Positions 1 through 8,767 are shown, counted from the stretch's first letter. The stretch: DNA of 37,195 nucleotides from an uncultured Blautia sp. (GCA_946545475.1 CAMNNO010000008.1:1-37195), one strand, 5' to 3'. Notes: generated by a model from the letters alone, not told the origin. Translations and numbers: made by a program.

Positions 1-37
1 CAGGTGACAAATTTCTTATGGGCGGCCCTGCCATAAT

Positions 38-77
38 AAAAAACAGGGCCAGGCTTCCCTATGGAGGCCTGGCCCTG
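38..77 (-). terminator. Intrinsic terminator downstream of tex
   Basis: Perfect 11-bp inverted repeat: CAGGGCCAGGC at 44-54 pairs with GCCTGGCCCTG at 67-77, with a 12-nt loop. Read on the minus strand, the stem is followed by a run of six T (complement of 38-43). It begins just beyond the tex stop codon, so it should end the DUF975-tex transcript. Confidence 0.85.
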
Positions 78-85
78 TTAAGTTT

Positions 86-2515
86 TCAGTCTTTCCGGAG
101 TGCCTTTTTAAGAAGGCGTTCCATATCTGTCATGCCAGCTTTGTCTTCCCGATCCTGCCAGCTCCGCTTTTCGCCGTCGCGCCTCTGTCCTTCTCTATCC
201 GGCCGGCCGTTTCGCGGGCCGGATGGGGCTTTGGAGCTTCTCTGTCCGTCCGGGCGGGAAGGCCTGCTGCCGGAGGCCTCTTTTTTACCGCCGGAGGCTT
301 CTTTCCTGCCGCCGGAGGCTTCCCTTTTAGCGCCAAAGGCGCCGTCTGTCTTCTTTTCCGCCGACGGGTCAAGCTTCATCGAGAGGCTGATCCGCTTCTT
401 CTCGATATCCACGCCCAGAACCCGGACATCCACGATGTCGCCGACGCTGACCGCTTCCAGGGGATGCCGGATATATTTCTCGCCCATCTCCGAAATGTGC
501 ACCAGGCCGTCCTGATGGACGCCGATATCCACAAACGCGCCGAAGTCGATAACGTTCCGGACCGTTCCCTTAAGGATCATGCCCTCTTTAAGGTCCTTCA
601 TATCCAGCACATCCGTGCGCAGGATGGGGCGGGGCATTTCGTCGCGGGGGTCGCGTCCGGGCTTTTCCAGCTCCTTGACAATGTCCTGTAGCGTCAAAGC
701 TCCGACCGAAAGCTCGGCCGAGAGCTTTTCAATATCCTTAACCTGGCGGGAAATGCCGGAAAGCCGGCCCCCGGAAATATCCTCGGGCGTGTAGCCCAGG
801 CGGGACAAAAGCTCCCTGGCCGCCTCGTAGCTTTCCGGGTGGACGCCGGTATTATCCAGGGGATTGTCGCCCTCCCGGATGCGAAGGAAGCCGGCGCACT
901 GCTCAAAGGCCTTTGGCCCCAGCTTGCTGACCTTTAAAAGCTCCTTCCGGTTTTTAAAGCGGCCGTTCTCCTCGCGATAGAGGACAATATTCTTCGCCGT
1001 GACCTTGGTGATGCCGGAGATATATTCCAGGAGGGAGGCGGAAGCGGTATTCACATCCACGCCCACCTTATTCACGCAGTCCTCAACAACGCCGGAGAGG
1101 GCTTCGCCGAGGCGCTTCTGGTTCATGTCGTGCTGGTACTGCCCGACGCCAATGGACTTGGGATCGATCTTGACAAGCTCCGCCAGCGGGTCCTGGAGGC
1201 GCCTGGCGATGGAAGCCGCGCTCCTCTGGCCCACGTCAAAGTTCGGGAACTCCTCGGTGGCCAGCTTGCTGGCCGAGTAGACCGAGGCCCCGGCCTCGTT
1301 GGTGATCACGTACTGTACCGGCTCCGGGATCTCTTTCAGCATGTCCACAATGACCTGCTCCGACTCCCGGGACGCGGTCCCGTTGCCCACGGAGATGAGG
1401 GAGACGTGATACTTTTTTATCATCTCGTGGATGGTATCCTTGGCCTGGCGGATCTTGAACTCGTTTGTCGGCGCGGTGGGGTAGACGACCGTGGTATCCA
1501 GGACCTTGCCCGTCTCATCCACAACGGCAATCTTGCAGCCGGTGCGGAAGGCCGGGTCCCATCCGAGGACGACCTTTCCGGCAATGGGCGGCTGCATGAG
1601 GAGCTGCTCCAGGTTTTTCCCGAAAACCGAGATAGCCCCCTCCTCCGCTTTTTCCGTGAGATCGTTCCGGATCTCGCGCTCGATGGCCGGGCCGATGAGC
1701 CTGTGATAGCTATCGTCCACGACATCGGCAAGGACCGGGCCCGTAATGGGATTCTCCTTTGTGATCACCTGCTTGTTCAGGTAGCGCAGGATATCCTCCT
1801 CCGGGGCAACGACCTTTACGGTCAGGATCTTTTCTTTTTCACCGCGGTTGAGGGCCAGGACCCGGTGCCCCGCCACCTTCTTAATGGGCTCCTCATACTC
1901 GTAATAGTTTTCGTAAACCGATTTGGCATCCTTATCCTTGGCCTCGGAAGAGAGGCTTCCCTTCTGGAAGGTCTGCTCGCGGATAAAGATTCGGTAGTCC
2001 GCCTCGTCGGAAATGCGCTCGGCCAGGATATCCTTTGCCCCGGCGATAGCGTCCGCTACAGACTTGACCTCTTTCTCCTCGGATACAAAGGCAGCCGCAT
2101 CCTCTTCCAGGGGACGCGCGGTCTCCTGGGCCCAGATGATCTCGGCAAGGGGCTCCAAGCCCTTTTCCTTGGCGACTGTCGCCCGGGTGCGCCGTTTGGG
2201 CCGGTAAGGCCGGTAAAGGTCCTCCACCACAACGAGGGTCTGGGCTTCCAGGATCTGGGCCCTGAGCTCAGGCGTCAGCTTGCCCTGTTCTTCAATGCTG
2301 GAGAGGACCTGGGCTTTTTTCTCTTCCAGGTTCCGCAAGTAGTTAAGGCGGTCAAAAAGGTCGCGCAGCTGTTCGTCGTTAAGGGCGCCGGTGGCTTCCT
2401 TCCGGTACCGGGCAATGAAGGGGATCGTGTTGCCCTCGTCGATCAGCTTAACGGCGGCTTCCACCTGCTCTTTTCTGACACCCAGTTCCTGGGTGATCAC
2501 CTGCAAAATATCCAT
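86..2515 (-). CDS. tex: Tex-family RNA-binding transcription accessory protein (S1 domain)
   Basis: Cytosolic nucleic-acid-binding protein of the Tex/YhgF family, known in other bacteria as a transcription-associated factor. The 809-residue protein has the family order: helical Tex N-terminal region (about 1-190), a YqgF/RNase H-like domain (about 320-450, opening near VVLGWDPAFRTGCK), helix-hairpin-helix segments (about 490-560) and a C-terminal S1 domain (about 645-715, core GTVRNVIDFGAFVDIGVHQDGLVH). The tail from about 728 to 795 is a low-complexity Lys/Arg/Gly/Ser segment with repeated KEASGG blocks, so this Tex is somewhat longer than the usual 720-780 residues. The start ATG has a GGAG about 11 nt upstream. 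It lies 26 nt downstream of the DUF975 gene and is probably cotranscribed with it. Confidence 0.95.
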   Translation of the reverse strand: MDILQVITQELGVRKEQVEAAVKLIDEGNTIPFIARYRKEATGALNDEQLRDLFDRLNYLRNLEEKKAQVLSSIEEQGKLTPELRAQILEAQTLVVVEDLYRPYRPKRRTRATVAKEKGLEPLAEIIWAQETARPLEEDAAAFVSEEKEVKSVADAIAGAKDILAERISDEADYRIFIREQTFQKGSLSSEAKDKDAKSVYENYYEYEEPIKKVAGHRVLALNRGEKEKILTVKVVAPEEDILRYLNKQVITKENPITGPVLADVVDDSYHRLIGPAIEREIRNDLTEKAEEGAISVFGKNLEQLLMQPPIAGKVVLGWDPAFRTGCKIAVVDETGKVLDTTVVYPTAPTNEFKIRQAKDTIHEMIKKYHVSLISVGNGTASRESEQVIVDMLKEIPEPVQYVITNEAGASVYSASKLATEEFPNFDVGQRSAASIARRLQDPLAELVKIDPKSIGVGQYQHDMNQKRLGEALSGVVEDCVNKVGVDVNTASASLLEYISGITKVTAKNIVLYREENGRFKNRKELLKVSKLGPKAFEQCAGFLRIREGDNPLDNTGVHPESYEAARELLSRLGYTPEDISGGRLSGISRQVKDIEKLSAELSVGALTLQDIVKELEKPGRDPRDEMPRPILRTDVLDMKDLKEGMILKGTVRNVIDFGAFVDIGVHQDGLVHISEMGEKYIRHPLEAVSVGDIVDVRVLGVDIEKKRISLSMKLDPSAEKKTDGAFGAKREASGGRKEASGGKKEASGSRPSRPDGQRSSKAPSGPRNGRPDREGQRRDGEKRSWQDREDKAGMTDMERLLKKALRKD

Positions 2516-2541
2516 AATTTACGTTACTCCTGCTATCTGTT

Positions 2542-3435
2542 TCAATCCACTATAGGAAATGCTGTTTCCCGCGCCGGTTCTGCGGAAGAGGCATCCTCAT
2601 GGGTATCCTCATGGACATCCTCATGGGCGTCCTCCGGCTCTTCGCTCCCATTGTTCTGATAATCGTTCGACCACGTTTTAAAGCTCTCGCCTGCGCTGCC
2701 GGAGGATGTCCCCTGCTCCAGGTCCCCCGTAAGGCTCCGGTAGAAGACCGCCTCGGTCAGTTCAATATAGGGGGCCACCCAGAGGAGGATGACAAACAAC
2801 GTGACGACCCCGGCCAGTACCCAGGGCGCAAAGGACAAAATGAGCAAAAGGTATTTCAGGATATGTCCTTTCATCAGCTTCACGCTTGTTTTCAGGGCCT
2901 CCAGGGCTGTCATCTCCGGATGGTCCGCCAGCACATAATAGACCGGCGCCAAAGGAACCGAGAGGAAAATGTTCAGGATAAGCCCGCTGCCGTAAAGGAC
3001 AAGCTGGTTCATCTCTGCGGTCAGGATCTCTTCCGTGGTTGTCAGAGCCGGAAGGGACATGACATAAAGGTTCGAAGGAAAGCTGGTTATCCAGGCGATC
3101 AGGGTAAGCGGGATCGAGGCCAGGATGATCCGGTCAGGCTGATTCCTGAAAAAGAAAAACAGATCGATACCCCTGGCGCTCTCCCCCCGCGAGATCTTCA
3201 ACATGATCCGGGCCAGGCCCGCGGTAAGCACGCTCATGACCAGGGTCACCGCAAAAGAAAATACTTCCCGCAATACCGTATCAAAAAGCGCGGCTCCCGG
3301 AAAGAGCATGCCGCCAATGGTTCCCGCCAAAAAATTGAGTACCGTCACCAGAAGGCATACGCCTACCGCCATTCCCAGACATTTCAGAAGCCTCTGCCTG
3401 GCATATTGCTTAAGGGCGCTAATTCCCTGTTCCAT
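2542..3435 (-). CDS. DUF975 family integral membrane protein
   Basis: Polytopic membrane protein of unknown function. The match to DUF975 is clearest in the second half: a YVLADHPEMTALEALKTS segment, then KGHILKYLLLILSF, then a WVAPYIELTEAVFYRSL ending, which is the family's usual C-terminal signature. Five or six hydrophobic segments are visible between about residues 20 and 240. I start at the internal ATG (protein begins MEQGISALKQYA) because GAGG lies six bases upstream. A start 60 bases further out at 3495 has a Shine-Dalgarno match too close to its ATG. The C-terminus is unusual: a run of acidic/His units (EDxH repeated) encoded by a 12-bp tandem repeat near 2598-2640. Probably cotranscribed with tex. 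Confidence 0.8.
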   Translation of the reverse strand: MEQGISALKQYARQRLLKCLGMAVGVCLLVTVLNFLAGTIGGMLFPGAALFDTVLREVFSFAVTLVMSVLTAGLARIMLKISRGESARGIDLFFFFRNQPDRIILASIPLTLIAWITSFPSNLYVMSLPALTTTEEILTAEMNQLVLYGSGLILNIFLSVPLAPVYYVLADHPEMTALEALKTSVKLMKGHILKYLLLILSFAPWVLAGVVTLFVILLWVAPYIELTEAVFYRSLTGDLEQGTSSGSAGESFKTWSNDYQNNGSEEPEDAHEDVHEDTHEDASSAEPARETAFPIVD

Positions 3436-3567
3436 AAAAAACCTCGATTCAAAAAATCTTATAGCATTGTTCAAAAAAGAAAGAAACGTTCCCATTTCTT
3501 CCGGATCATACGCTTATCCTGGCTTTATCATCATTTTTGAATACTGCTATAATTTTCAAATGTCCAT

Positions 3568-4776
3568 CTAATCGGCAAGCTTGAAGGCGTCGTGCACGGC
3601 ATTCATGGCCTTGACGCCGTCCTGCTCGTTGATGAGCACCGTCACCCGGATCTCGGAGGTCGAGATCATGTTGATATTGACATTTTCGTTATACAGGCTC
3701 TCGAACATGCGGGCAGCCACGCCGGGGTTGCTCATCATGCCGGCCCCCACAATGGACAGCTTGGCAATGTTCCGGTCGGACTGGAGCTCCTTATAGCCCA
3801 GCCTCTGCCGGTTCTCATCCAGGGCGGCGATGGCCTCGTCCAGGTCCTTGTCATCCACGGTGAAGGAAATATCCTTGGTGCCGTTGCGGCCTATGGACTG
3901 CAAAATGACATCCACATTGATATTCCGTTTTGCCAGCACATCGAACAGCTTAAAGGCTGTTCCCGGCACATCCTGGAGGCCAATGACGGCAATGCGCACA
4001 GCCTTGGTATCCAGGGCGACGCCGCTGATCAGCATTCTTTCCACGGTAGGCTCCTCCTTTACAACCGTTCCCTCACTGTTATTCAGGCTTGACCGCACCA
4101 CCAGGGGAACGCCATATTTTTTTGCCAGCTCCACCGACCGGTTGTGCAGAACGCCCGCCCCAAGAGTCGCCAGGTCCAGCATCTCATCGTAGCTGATCTC
4201 GGAGAGCTTGCGGGCTGTGGGCACCAGGCGGGGGTCCGCGGTGTAAACGCCGTCCACATCCGTGAATATCTCGCAGACATCCGCATGGAGGGCGGCGGCG
4301 AGGGCAACGGCCGTGGTATCCGACCCGCCCCGGCCAAGAGTGGTATAATCGTCATATTTATTCACGCCCTGGAAGCCGGTCACCACAACGATCTTGCGGT
4401 TTTCCAGTTCGCGCTGTATCCTTTCGGTGTCGATGCGCTTAAGGCGCGCATTGCCGTGCACGCTGGTGGTATGCATGCTTACCTGGAAGGCGTTAAGGGA
4501 TATGGCCGGCACCTTAAGGGTGTCCAGCGCCATGGCCATAAGGGCCACCGACATCTGCTCGCCCAGGGTAAGCAGCATGTCCAGCTCCCGGCGCGGAGGC
4601 TTTTCGTTAATATCCTCGGCCATGGCGATCAGTTCATCGGTGTATTTTCCCATGGCGGAGAGGACCACCACCACATCGTGGCCGGCTTTATAGTCTTCTG
4701 TGCATCGCCGTGCCACGTTCATGATCCGCTCTTTATTCGCCACTGAGGTTCCGCCAAATTTTTTTACGATCAGCAT
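3568..4776 (-). CDS. lysC: Aspartate kinase
   Basis: Phosphorylates L-aspartate, the first step toward lysine, threonine and methionine, in the cytosol. The 402-residue protein has the N-terminal kinase signature VKKFGGTSVANKERI, the GRGGSDTTAVALAAAL substrate/ATP segment (about 148-163) and FTDVDGVYTADPR (about 172-184). Tandem ACT domains follow from about 265 to 400, which normally bind the feedback inhibitor. I chose the ATG at 4776, with AGGAG eight bases upstream; a TTG two codons earlier is too close to that AGGAG. It lies 28 nt after hom, so ACT regulator, hom and lysC look like one operon. I see no lysine riboswitch or T-box upstream. Confidence 0.96.
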   Translation of the reverse strand: MLIVKKFGGTSVANKERIMNVARRCTEDYKAGHDVVVVLSAMGKYTDELIAMAEDINEKPPRRELDMLLTLGEQMSVALMAMALDTLKVPAISLNAFQVSMHTTSVHGNARLKRIDTERIQRELENRKIVVVTGFQGVNKYDDYTTLGRGGSDTTAVALAAALHADVCEIFTDVDGVYTADPRLVPTARKLSEISYDEMLDLATLGAGVLHNRSVELAKKYGVPLVVRSSLNNSEGTVVKEEPTVERMLISGVALDTKAVRIAVIGLQDVPGTAFKLFDVLAKRNINVDVILQSIGRNGTKDISFTVDDKDLDEAIAALDENRQRLGYKELQSDRNIAKLSIVGAGMMSNPGVAARMFESLYNENVNINMISTSEIRVTVLINEQDGVKAMNAVHDAFKLAD

Positions 4777-4804
4777 ACGCAAAGCTCCTGAAAATATCCC
4801 GAGG

Positions 4805-6016
4805 TCAGTCCTTGATCCGGATCATTTTTATCAGCCTGTCCCCAAGCTTTCCGGCGATGGCGCGGAAGGCTTCCTGTGTCATATTGGGGGTAATGATGCC
4901 GATCTCATCCAGGAGGTGCTCCGTCTCAAAGGTCTCGGCTTCCCCAAACAGCTCTTCGATCTCCCCGTGGGTGAGGTCTCTTACGCGGACGAAGAATCGC
5001 CCGGTAATAAGGGCGGTGTCCTCCAGGCACAGGCTTTCGGATGTCCAGTTGGTGGGCACCTTATGCCCGCGGTTCCGGACGATCTCGATAATATCGGCTG
5101 TCACGGCCGAGGCCGTGGGAAGCTTGCCGGCGCCGCTGCCGTAAAACATAAGGCTCCCGGCCATGTTTCCGTGAACAAATACGGCATTGTACACGTCCTC
5201 GATGCCATACAGGGGATTGTTTTCTTCCACCAGGAAGGGAGCCACGATGGCATAGACCCCATCGGGCGTCCTGCGGCTGGTGCCGAGAAGCTTGATGCGG
5301 CGGCCCATGGCCCTGGCGTACTCGATATCCTCCCGCGTGATGGCGGTGATGCCTTCCGTGTCGATGTCCTTATAATTCACGCATTTTCCGTAGGCAAGGG
5401 AAGAAAGGATGGCAAGCTTGCGGCAGGTATCGTGTCCTTCCACGTCGGCGGAGGGGTCCGCCTCGGCGTATCCCTTCTCCTGGGCTTCTTTCAGGGCGTC
5501 ACCAAAGTCCTTGCCGCAGCGGTTCATCTGGTCAAGGATATAGTTCGTGGTGCCGTTCAGGATGCCGCTGACCTCGTCAAGCTCATCTGCCGTCAGCGAT
5601 TCATTGATGGCCCGGATGATGGGGATGACGCCGCCGCAGCTGGCTTCAAACAGGAAGCAGAGCCCTTTCTCCTCGGCTATGGCCATAAGTTCGCGGCCAT
5701 ATTCCGCCACCAGGGCCTTATTGGAGGTACATACGCTCTTGCCGGCTTCCAGGGAGGCTTTGACGAACTTGTAGGCCGCGCCGGTTCCCCCCATGACTTC
5801 TGCCACGATCTCCACCTCGGGATCGTTCTTTATGATGTCAAAGTCATGGACCAGCACATCCTCGACCGGATCGCCGGGAAATTCCCGAAGGTCCAGCACA
5901 TATTTCACCTCAACAGCCTCCCCGGCGCGGCGGGCGATGAGATCCTTATTTTCTCTCAATACGCAGAACACGCCGCTGCCGACCGTCCCATATCCCAATA
6001 TTGCAATCTTACTCAT
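4805..6016 (-). CDS. hom: Homoserine dehydrogenase
   Basis: Reduces aspartate semialdehyde to homoserine with NAD(P)H, the branch point to threonine and methionine. The N-terminal dinucleotide fold is clear (AILGYGTVGSGV, residues 4-15). The catalytic part includes TSNKALVAEYG and the signature EKGYAEADPSADVEGHDTCR near 190-210. The last 60 or so residues form a short ACT-like region. The 403-residue length is normal. AGGAGG lies five bases before the ATG. It is second in a three-gene set (ACT regulator, hom, lysC), matching the shared pathway. Confidence 0.96.
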   Translation of the reverse strand: MSKIAILGYGTVGSGVFCVLRENKDLIARRAGEAVEVKYVLDLREFPGDPVEDVLVHDFDIIKNDPEVEIVAEVMGGTGAAYKFVKASLEAGKSVCTSNKALVAEYGRELMAIAEEKGLCFLFEASCGGVIPIIRAINESLTADELDEVSGILNGTTNYILDQMNRCGKDFGDALKEAQEKGYAEADPSADVEGHDTCRKLAILSSLAYGKCVNYKDIDTEGITAITREDIEYARAMGRRIKLLGTSRRTPDGVYAIVAPFLVEENNPLYGIEDVYNAVFVHGNMAGSLMFYGSGAGKLPTASAVTADIIEIVRNRGHKVPTNWTSESLCLEDTALITGRFFVRVRDLTHGEIEELFGEAETFETEHLLDEIGIITPNMTQEAFRAIAGKLGDRLIKMIRIKD

Positions 6017-6100
6017 GATGTCCTCCTGTTTGTTCTCTTAGTTCTGGTAGTGATCCCCATTTCAGCATTCTGCCTTCCGGTATCTGGCCGGCTCCGGCGA

Positions 6101-6616
6101 TCATTCCCGGCCCAGTATCTTAAGGTACAGAATGCCCTGGCCCTGCTCGATCTCCTGGATCATGGCCTCCACATCCCCTTCGCCGGGAAGGATCTCCACG
6201 CTCAGCGTCAGCATGGCGATGCCGTTTATGGGAATACTCTGATGGATGGTCAGGATATTGCCGTGCCACCTGGCGATAGAGGCCAGGACACTGGATAAGA
6301 GCCCCGGCTCGTCGTGCAGCTGGATCACGAAGGTGATGGTCTTGCCCCTGGCTTCCTCATGGAAGGGGAAAATGTCATCCTTATACTTATAAAAGGAGCT
6401 GCGGCTTATCCCGGTCTGCTCGGCGGCTTCCTGCACCGTCGACACTTTTCCGGAATCCAGGAGCTTCTTCGCCTCAACGACTTTCAGAAGAACCTCCGGT
6501 ACCGCTCGCTCCTTGACGACATAGTACTTATAGCTTCGACCTGGCTGCTGAACCGGTTTATCCTCCCGGACCGTACCTTTTTCCTGTTCTGACCTGTTTT
6601 CTATGATGATATCCAT
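6101..6616 (-). CDS. ACT-domain regulatory protein, UPF0735/PheB-like
   Basis: Small cytosolic protein with an amino-acid-binding ACT domain; relatives are annotated as UPF0735 or PheB. The first 35 or so residues are variable. Then comes a conserved block from YYVVKERAVPEVLLKVVEAK through an HTH-like TVQEAAEQTGISRSSFYKYK (about 59-78), and an ACT domain from about 92 to 170 (ITFVIQLHDEPGLLSSVLA). It is the first gene of the aspartate-pathway operon and 84 nt upstream of hom. By inference it senses an amino acid and adjusts pathway expression or activity, but no direct evidence of DNA binding exists in the sequence beyond the HTH-like segment. A good sigma-A-type promoter sits about 95 bp upstream. 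Confidence 0.85.
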   Translation of the reverse strand: MDIIIENRSEQEKGTVREDKPVQQPGRSYKYYVVKERAVPEVLLKVVEAKKLLDSGKVSTVQEAAEQTGISRSSFYKYKDDIFPFHEEARGKTITFVIQLHDEPGLLSSVLASIARWHGNILTIHQSIPINGIAMLTLSVEILPGEGDVEAMIQEIEQGQGILYLKILGRE

Positions 6617-6709
6617 ATTTTCACCACAGGGAACGCTGCCCTTTTCATTTTCATTCTGGTCCGGGCAGAGTGTCCGTAAAACAACGACATTTGTTTTTCC
6701 ACGATGGAT

Positions 6710-6738
6710 ATATTATCACAGAAGGACAGCTGTTGCAA
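6710..6738 (-). promoter_or_regulatory. Sigma-A-type promoter for the ACT-hom-lysC operon
   Basis: On the minus strand: -35 TTGCAA (6733-6738), 17-bp spacer, -10 TAATAT (6710-6715), preceded by a TGTGA that resembles an extended -10. It starts immediately after the stop of the YkgJ-type gene, about 95 bp upstream of the ACT-domain gene. Confidence 0.65.
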
Positions 6739-6745
6739 GCAGATT

Positions 6746-7408
6746 TTAGATGAGCAGCTGGCGGGCTTTTTTCAGCCTGCCTTCCCATTCCTCGTAAAAG
6801 TCGCCCTCCGTGCTGTAGGGCTGCAGGTAAAAACTTTTCAGGAGGTACATGTTCCAGTTTTTTTCCATTTCCGGCTCCCCGGCCTTCTGCATGACGCTGC
6901 GGCTGTCGGCAAGAAGATCGTGCCAGGATAGCGCAAAGGCTTCGTACCGGCCAAGCTCCGGAGTATCCAGCCATTTTTTTATTTTTATCTTTGTCCGCGT
7001 CGGACAGGGGCACTCGTGGATCTGCAGGATATAGTGGAAGGTCGCGTCGTGGTAGTACCTTCCCAGCGGAAACATCCGGCAGAATCCCGGCCTGGCCGCA
7101 TGGACAGAGCATCGCCCCTCCTCGTTCAGGAAGATGCACCTCTCGTCCGCTCCTTGCATGGCCAGGTGGGGCAGTATGCAGCCATCCACATAGCCGAGAG
7201 GGGCATAACGGCCGATCAGCTCTTCCTGTGATATATGAAGATGTGTGCAGAGCCGCCAGACATCCAGAGGGTCGAGGACGACCGACTCGCCCATGCCGCA
7301 GCAGCACGTGTGGCACCCTTCGCAGCCGTGACAGTCCGCCTTTGCCATGTCAAGCGATGTATAAAGGCGCCCGTCCCATATCTCTTCAATTCCTTCCTGC
7401 CTTAACAT
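6746..7408 (-). CDS. YkgJ-family cysteine-cluster protein
   Basis: Soluble protein of the YkgJ/CxxCxxCC family (putative zinc- or iron-binding; function not settled). Cysteines 26, 29, 32, 35, 36 and 37 form a dense N-terminal cluster (CHGCEGCHTCCC). Further Cys residues appear as CILPHL, CIFLNEEGRC and HAARPGFCRMFPLG, the last being the characteristic family motif. The ATG at 7408 has AGGA six bases upstream. An upstream in-frame GTG at 7447 lies inside the hairpin that follows prfB and is rejected. The protein would be 220 residues. It sits between prfB and the ACT-hom-lysC promoter with no separate promoter evident, so it may be read through from prfB. Confidence 0.8.
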   Translation of the reverse strand: MLRQEGIEEIWDGRLYTSLDMAKADCHGCEGCHTCCCGMGESVVLDPLDVWRLCTHLHISQEELIGRYAPLGYVDGCILPHLAMQGADERCIFLNEEGRCSVHAARPGFCRMFPLGRYYHDATFHYILQIHECPCPTRTKIKIKKWLDTPELGRYEAFALSWHDLLADSRSVMQKAGEPEMEKNWNMYLLKSFYLQPYSTEGDFYEEWEGRLKKARQLLI

Positions 7409-7432
7409 TTTTTTCCTGCCTTTCACGCAGAA

Positions 7433-7465
7433 GGGCCGGAGCCCCACATGGTGGGGGTCCGGCCC
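7433..7465 (-). terminator. Hairpin between prfB and the Cys-cluster gene
   Basis: GGGCCGGAGCCCCAC pairs with GTGGGGGTCCGGCCC with one mismatch and a three-base loop. There is only a weak T-tract on either strand, so termination may be partial. It lies about 90 bp beyond the prfB stop. Confidence 0.5.
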
Positions 7466-7474
7466 CTGCTGACA

Positions 7475-7584
7475 ATTATTCCGGCTTTTTAGATAACGCT
7501 TTCTGTTCCAGCTGATTACTCCGGCTTTTTAGATAACGCTTTCTATTCCAGCTAATTACTCCGGCTTTTTAGATAACGCTTTCC
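7475..7584. repeat. 40-bp tandem repeat, three copies, ending in the prfB stop region
   Basis: Units start at 7481, 7521 and 7561, with CCGGCTTTTTAGATAACGCT identical at the head of each. The third copy is the real 3' end of prfB, coding for the last residues KALSKKPE and stop. The two others lie downstream of the stop codon as near-copies of the terminal codons plus spacer. Confidence 0.9.
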
Positions 7585-8675
7585 ACTTCAGATAGGCGTT
7601 GATAAAAATATCGATGCCGCCGTCCAGGACAGCGTCCACGTTTCCGGTCTCCTCGTTGGTGCGAAGGTCCTTGACCATGGTGTAGGGCTGCAGCACATAG
7701 GAGCGGATCTGGTGGCCCCAGGCGATGTCCGTGACCTCGCCTCTGATGCCGGAGAGCTTGGCCTCGGCCTCCTCCTGCTTCAGGATGAACAGCTTGGCTT
7801 TCAGCATCTGCATGGCCTTATCCTTATTCTGGTGCTGGGACCTCTCGTTCTGGCACTGGACCACGATCCCTGTCGGGAAGTGGGTGATGCGGATGGCCGA
7901 CGATGTCTTGTTGATATGCTGGCCGCCGGCGCCGCTGGAACGGTAGGTATCGATGCGGATATCATCGTCGTTGATCTCCACATCCAGGTCCTTTTCGATG
8001 TCCGGCATGACATCGCAGGAGACAAAAGAGGTCTGCCGCTTGCCCGCCGCGTTGAAGGGGGAGATGCGCACCAGGCGGTGAACGCCCTTCTCCGACTTAA
8101 GGTAGCCGTAGGCATTGGTCCCGTTGACCTGGAAGGTTACGGACTTGATGCCCGCCTCATCGCCGTCAAGGTAGTCGAGCACCTCCAGCGAGAAGCCCTT
8201 CTTTTCCGCCCAGCGGCTGTACATGCGGTAAAGCATGCCGCACCAGTCGCAGGCTTCGGTTCCGCCCGCCCCGGCATTCAGCTTGATAATGGCGTTTTCC
8301 GTGTCATACTCGCCGGAGAGGAGTGTTTTGATGCGGATCGTGTCAAACTCATCCCGGAAAGTATCCAGCATCTCCTGGATCTCGGGGACAATGGCGGGGT
8401 CATTATCCTCGTAGCCCATTTCGATCATGGCCTCGATGTCCTCCACCTGGGACTTGAGGCTTCGATAGGCTTCGATGTCATCCTTTAAGGAACCCAGTTC
8501 CTTCATCTTCTTCTGGGAGGCATCCGCGTCGTCCCAGAAGCCGGGCGCTTCCATCTCGCGCTCTAATTCTTCGACCTTGCGCTCTTTGTTAGCGAGGTCA
8601 AAGTGAATCCCTCACTTCCACTAATGGTTCGGTATAGGAAGCAAGAACCTGCTTCATCTGATCGAGTTCGACCAT
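7556..8675 (-). CDS. prfB: Peptide chain release factor 2, with programmed +1 frameshift
   Basis: Releases the nascent chain at UGA and UAA codons. The main frame shows the peptidyl-tRNA hydrolysis loop SSGAGGQHINKTSSA and the RF2 stop-recognition motif SPF (in VRISPFNAAGKRQTSF). The plain open frame begins only at 8554. The true N-terminus is an ATG at 8675 (MVELDQMKQVLASY..., GAAGGTG five bases upstream) running 25 codons to CTT-TGA at 8598-8603. Slipping +1 at CTT reads GAC and continues in the long frame through LANKERKVEELEREMEAPGF. The result is 372 residues, normal for RF2. The coding sequence is therefore 8675-8601 joined to 8599-7556. RF2 level would set frameshifting at its own stop codon, the classical autoregulation. 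Confidence 0.96.
8597..8615 (-). promoter_or_regulatory. prfB: prfB programmed frameshift signal
   Basis: On the mRNA sense strand: GTGAGGGA (Shine-Dalgarno-like, 8608-8615), a short spacer, then CTT TGA C. The in-frame TGA occupies 8598-8600, and the +1 codon GAC (8597-8599) resumes the release-factor frame. This matches the known slippery CUU-UGA-C arrangement; the gap between AGGG and CTT is slightly longer than in Escherichia coli. Confidence 0.93.
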
Positions 8676-8710
8676 TGTGTCACCTTCTTTCATTTTATTA
8701 TACTTCGGCA

Positions 8711-8739
8711 ATCATAGCATAAGAGACGGCCGATGACAA
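8711..8739 (-). promoter_or_regulatory. Sigma-A-type promoter for prfB
   Basis: -35 TTGTCA (8734-8739), 17-bp spacer, -10 TATGAT (8711-8716) on the minus strand. This puts the predicted transcript start about 30 bases upstream of the prfB ATG. Confidence 0.7.
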
Positions 8740-8767
8740 GAATGATTTGAAAAAAACAATAACTGGT

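Noticed and set aside
1130-2659. Plus-strand open frame of 509 codons opposite tex
   Set aside because: Antisense shadow of tex; no recognisable protein family and no convincing start signal.
4700-6298. Plus-strand open frame of 532 codons opposite hom and lysC
   Set aside because: Spans two real genes and their spacer on the other strand; composition is that of a shadow frame.
6617-6745. Lysine riboswitch or T-box before the ACT-hom-lysC operon
   Set aside because: The leader is only about 90 nt, with no T-box core sequence, no terminator and no lysine-aptamer-like multi-stem structure.
6651-7316. Alternative minus-strand frame overlapping the YkgJ-type gene
   Set aside because: Lacks any family signature, whereas the overlapping frame carries the complete Cys-cluster motifs and a ribosome binding site.
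8598-8600. In-frame stop early in prfB, suggesting a pseudogene
   Set aside because: The stop is the TGA of the known programmed frameshift signal (CTT TGA C with upstream GAGGGA), and the downstream frame is intact.
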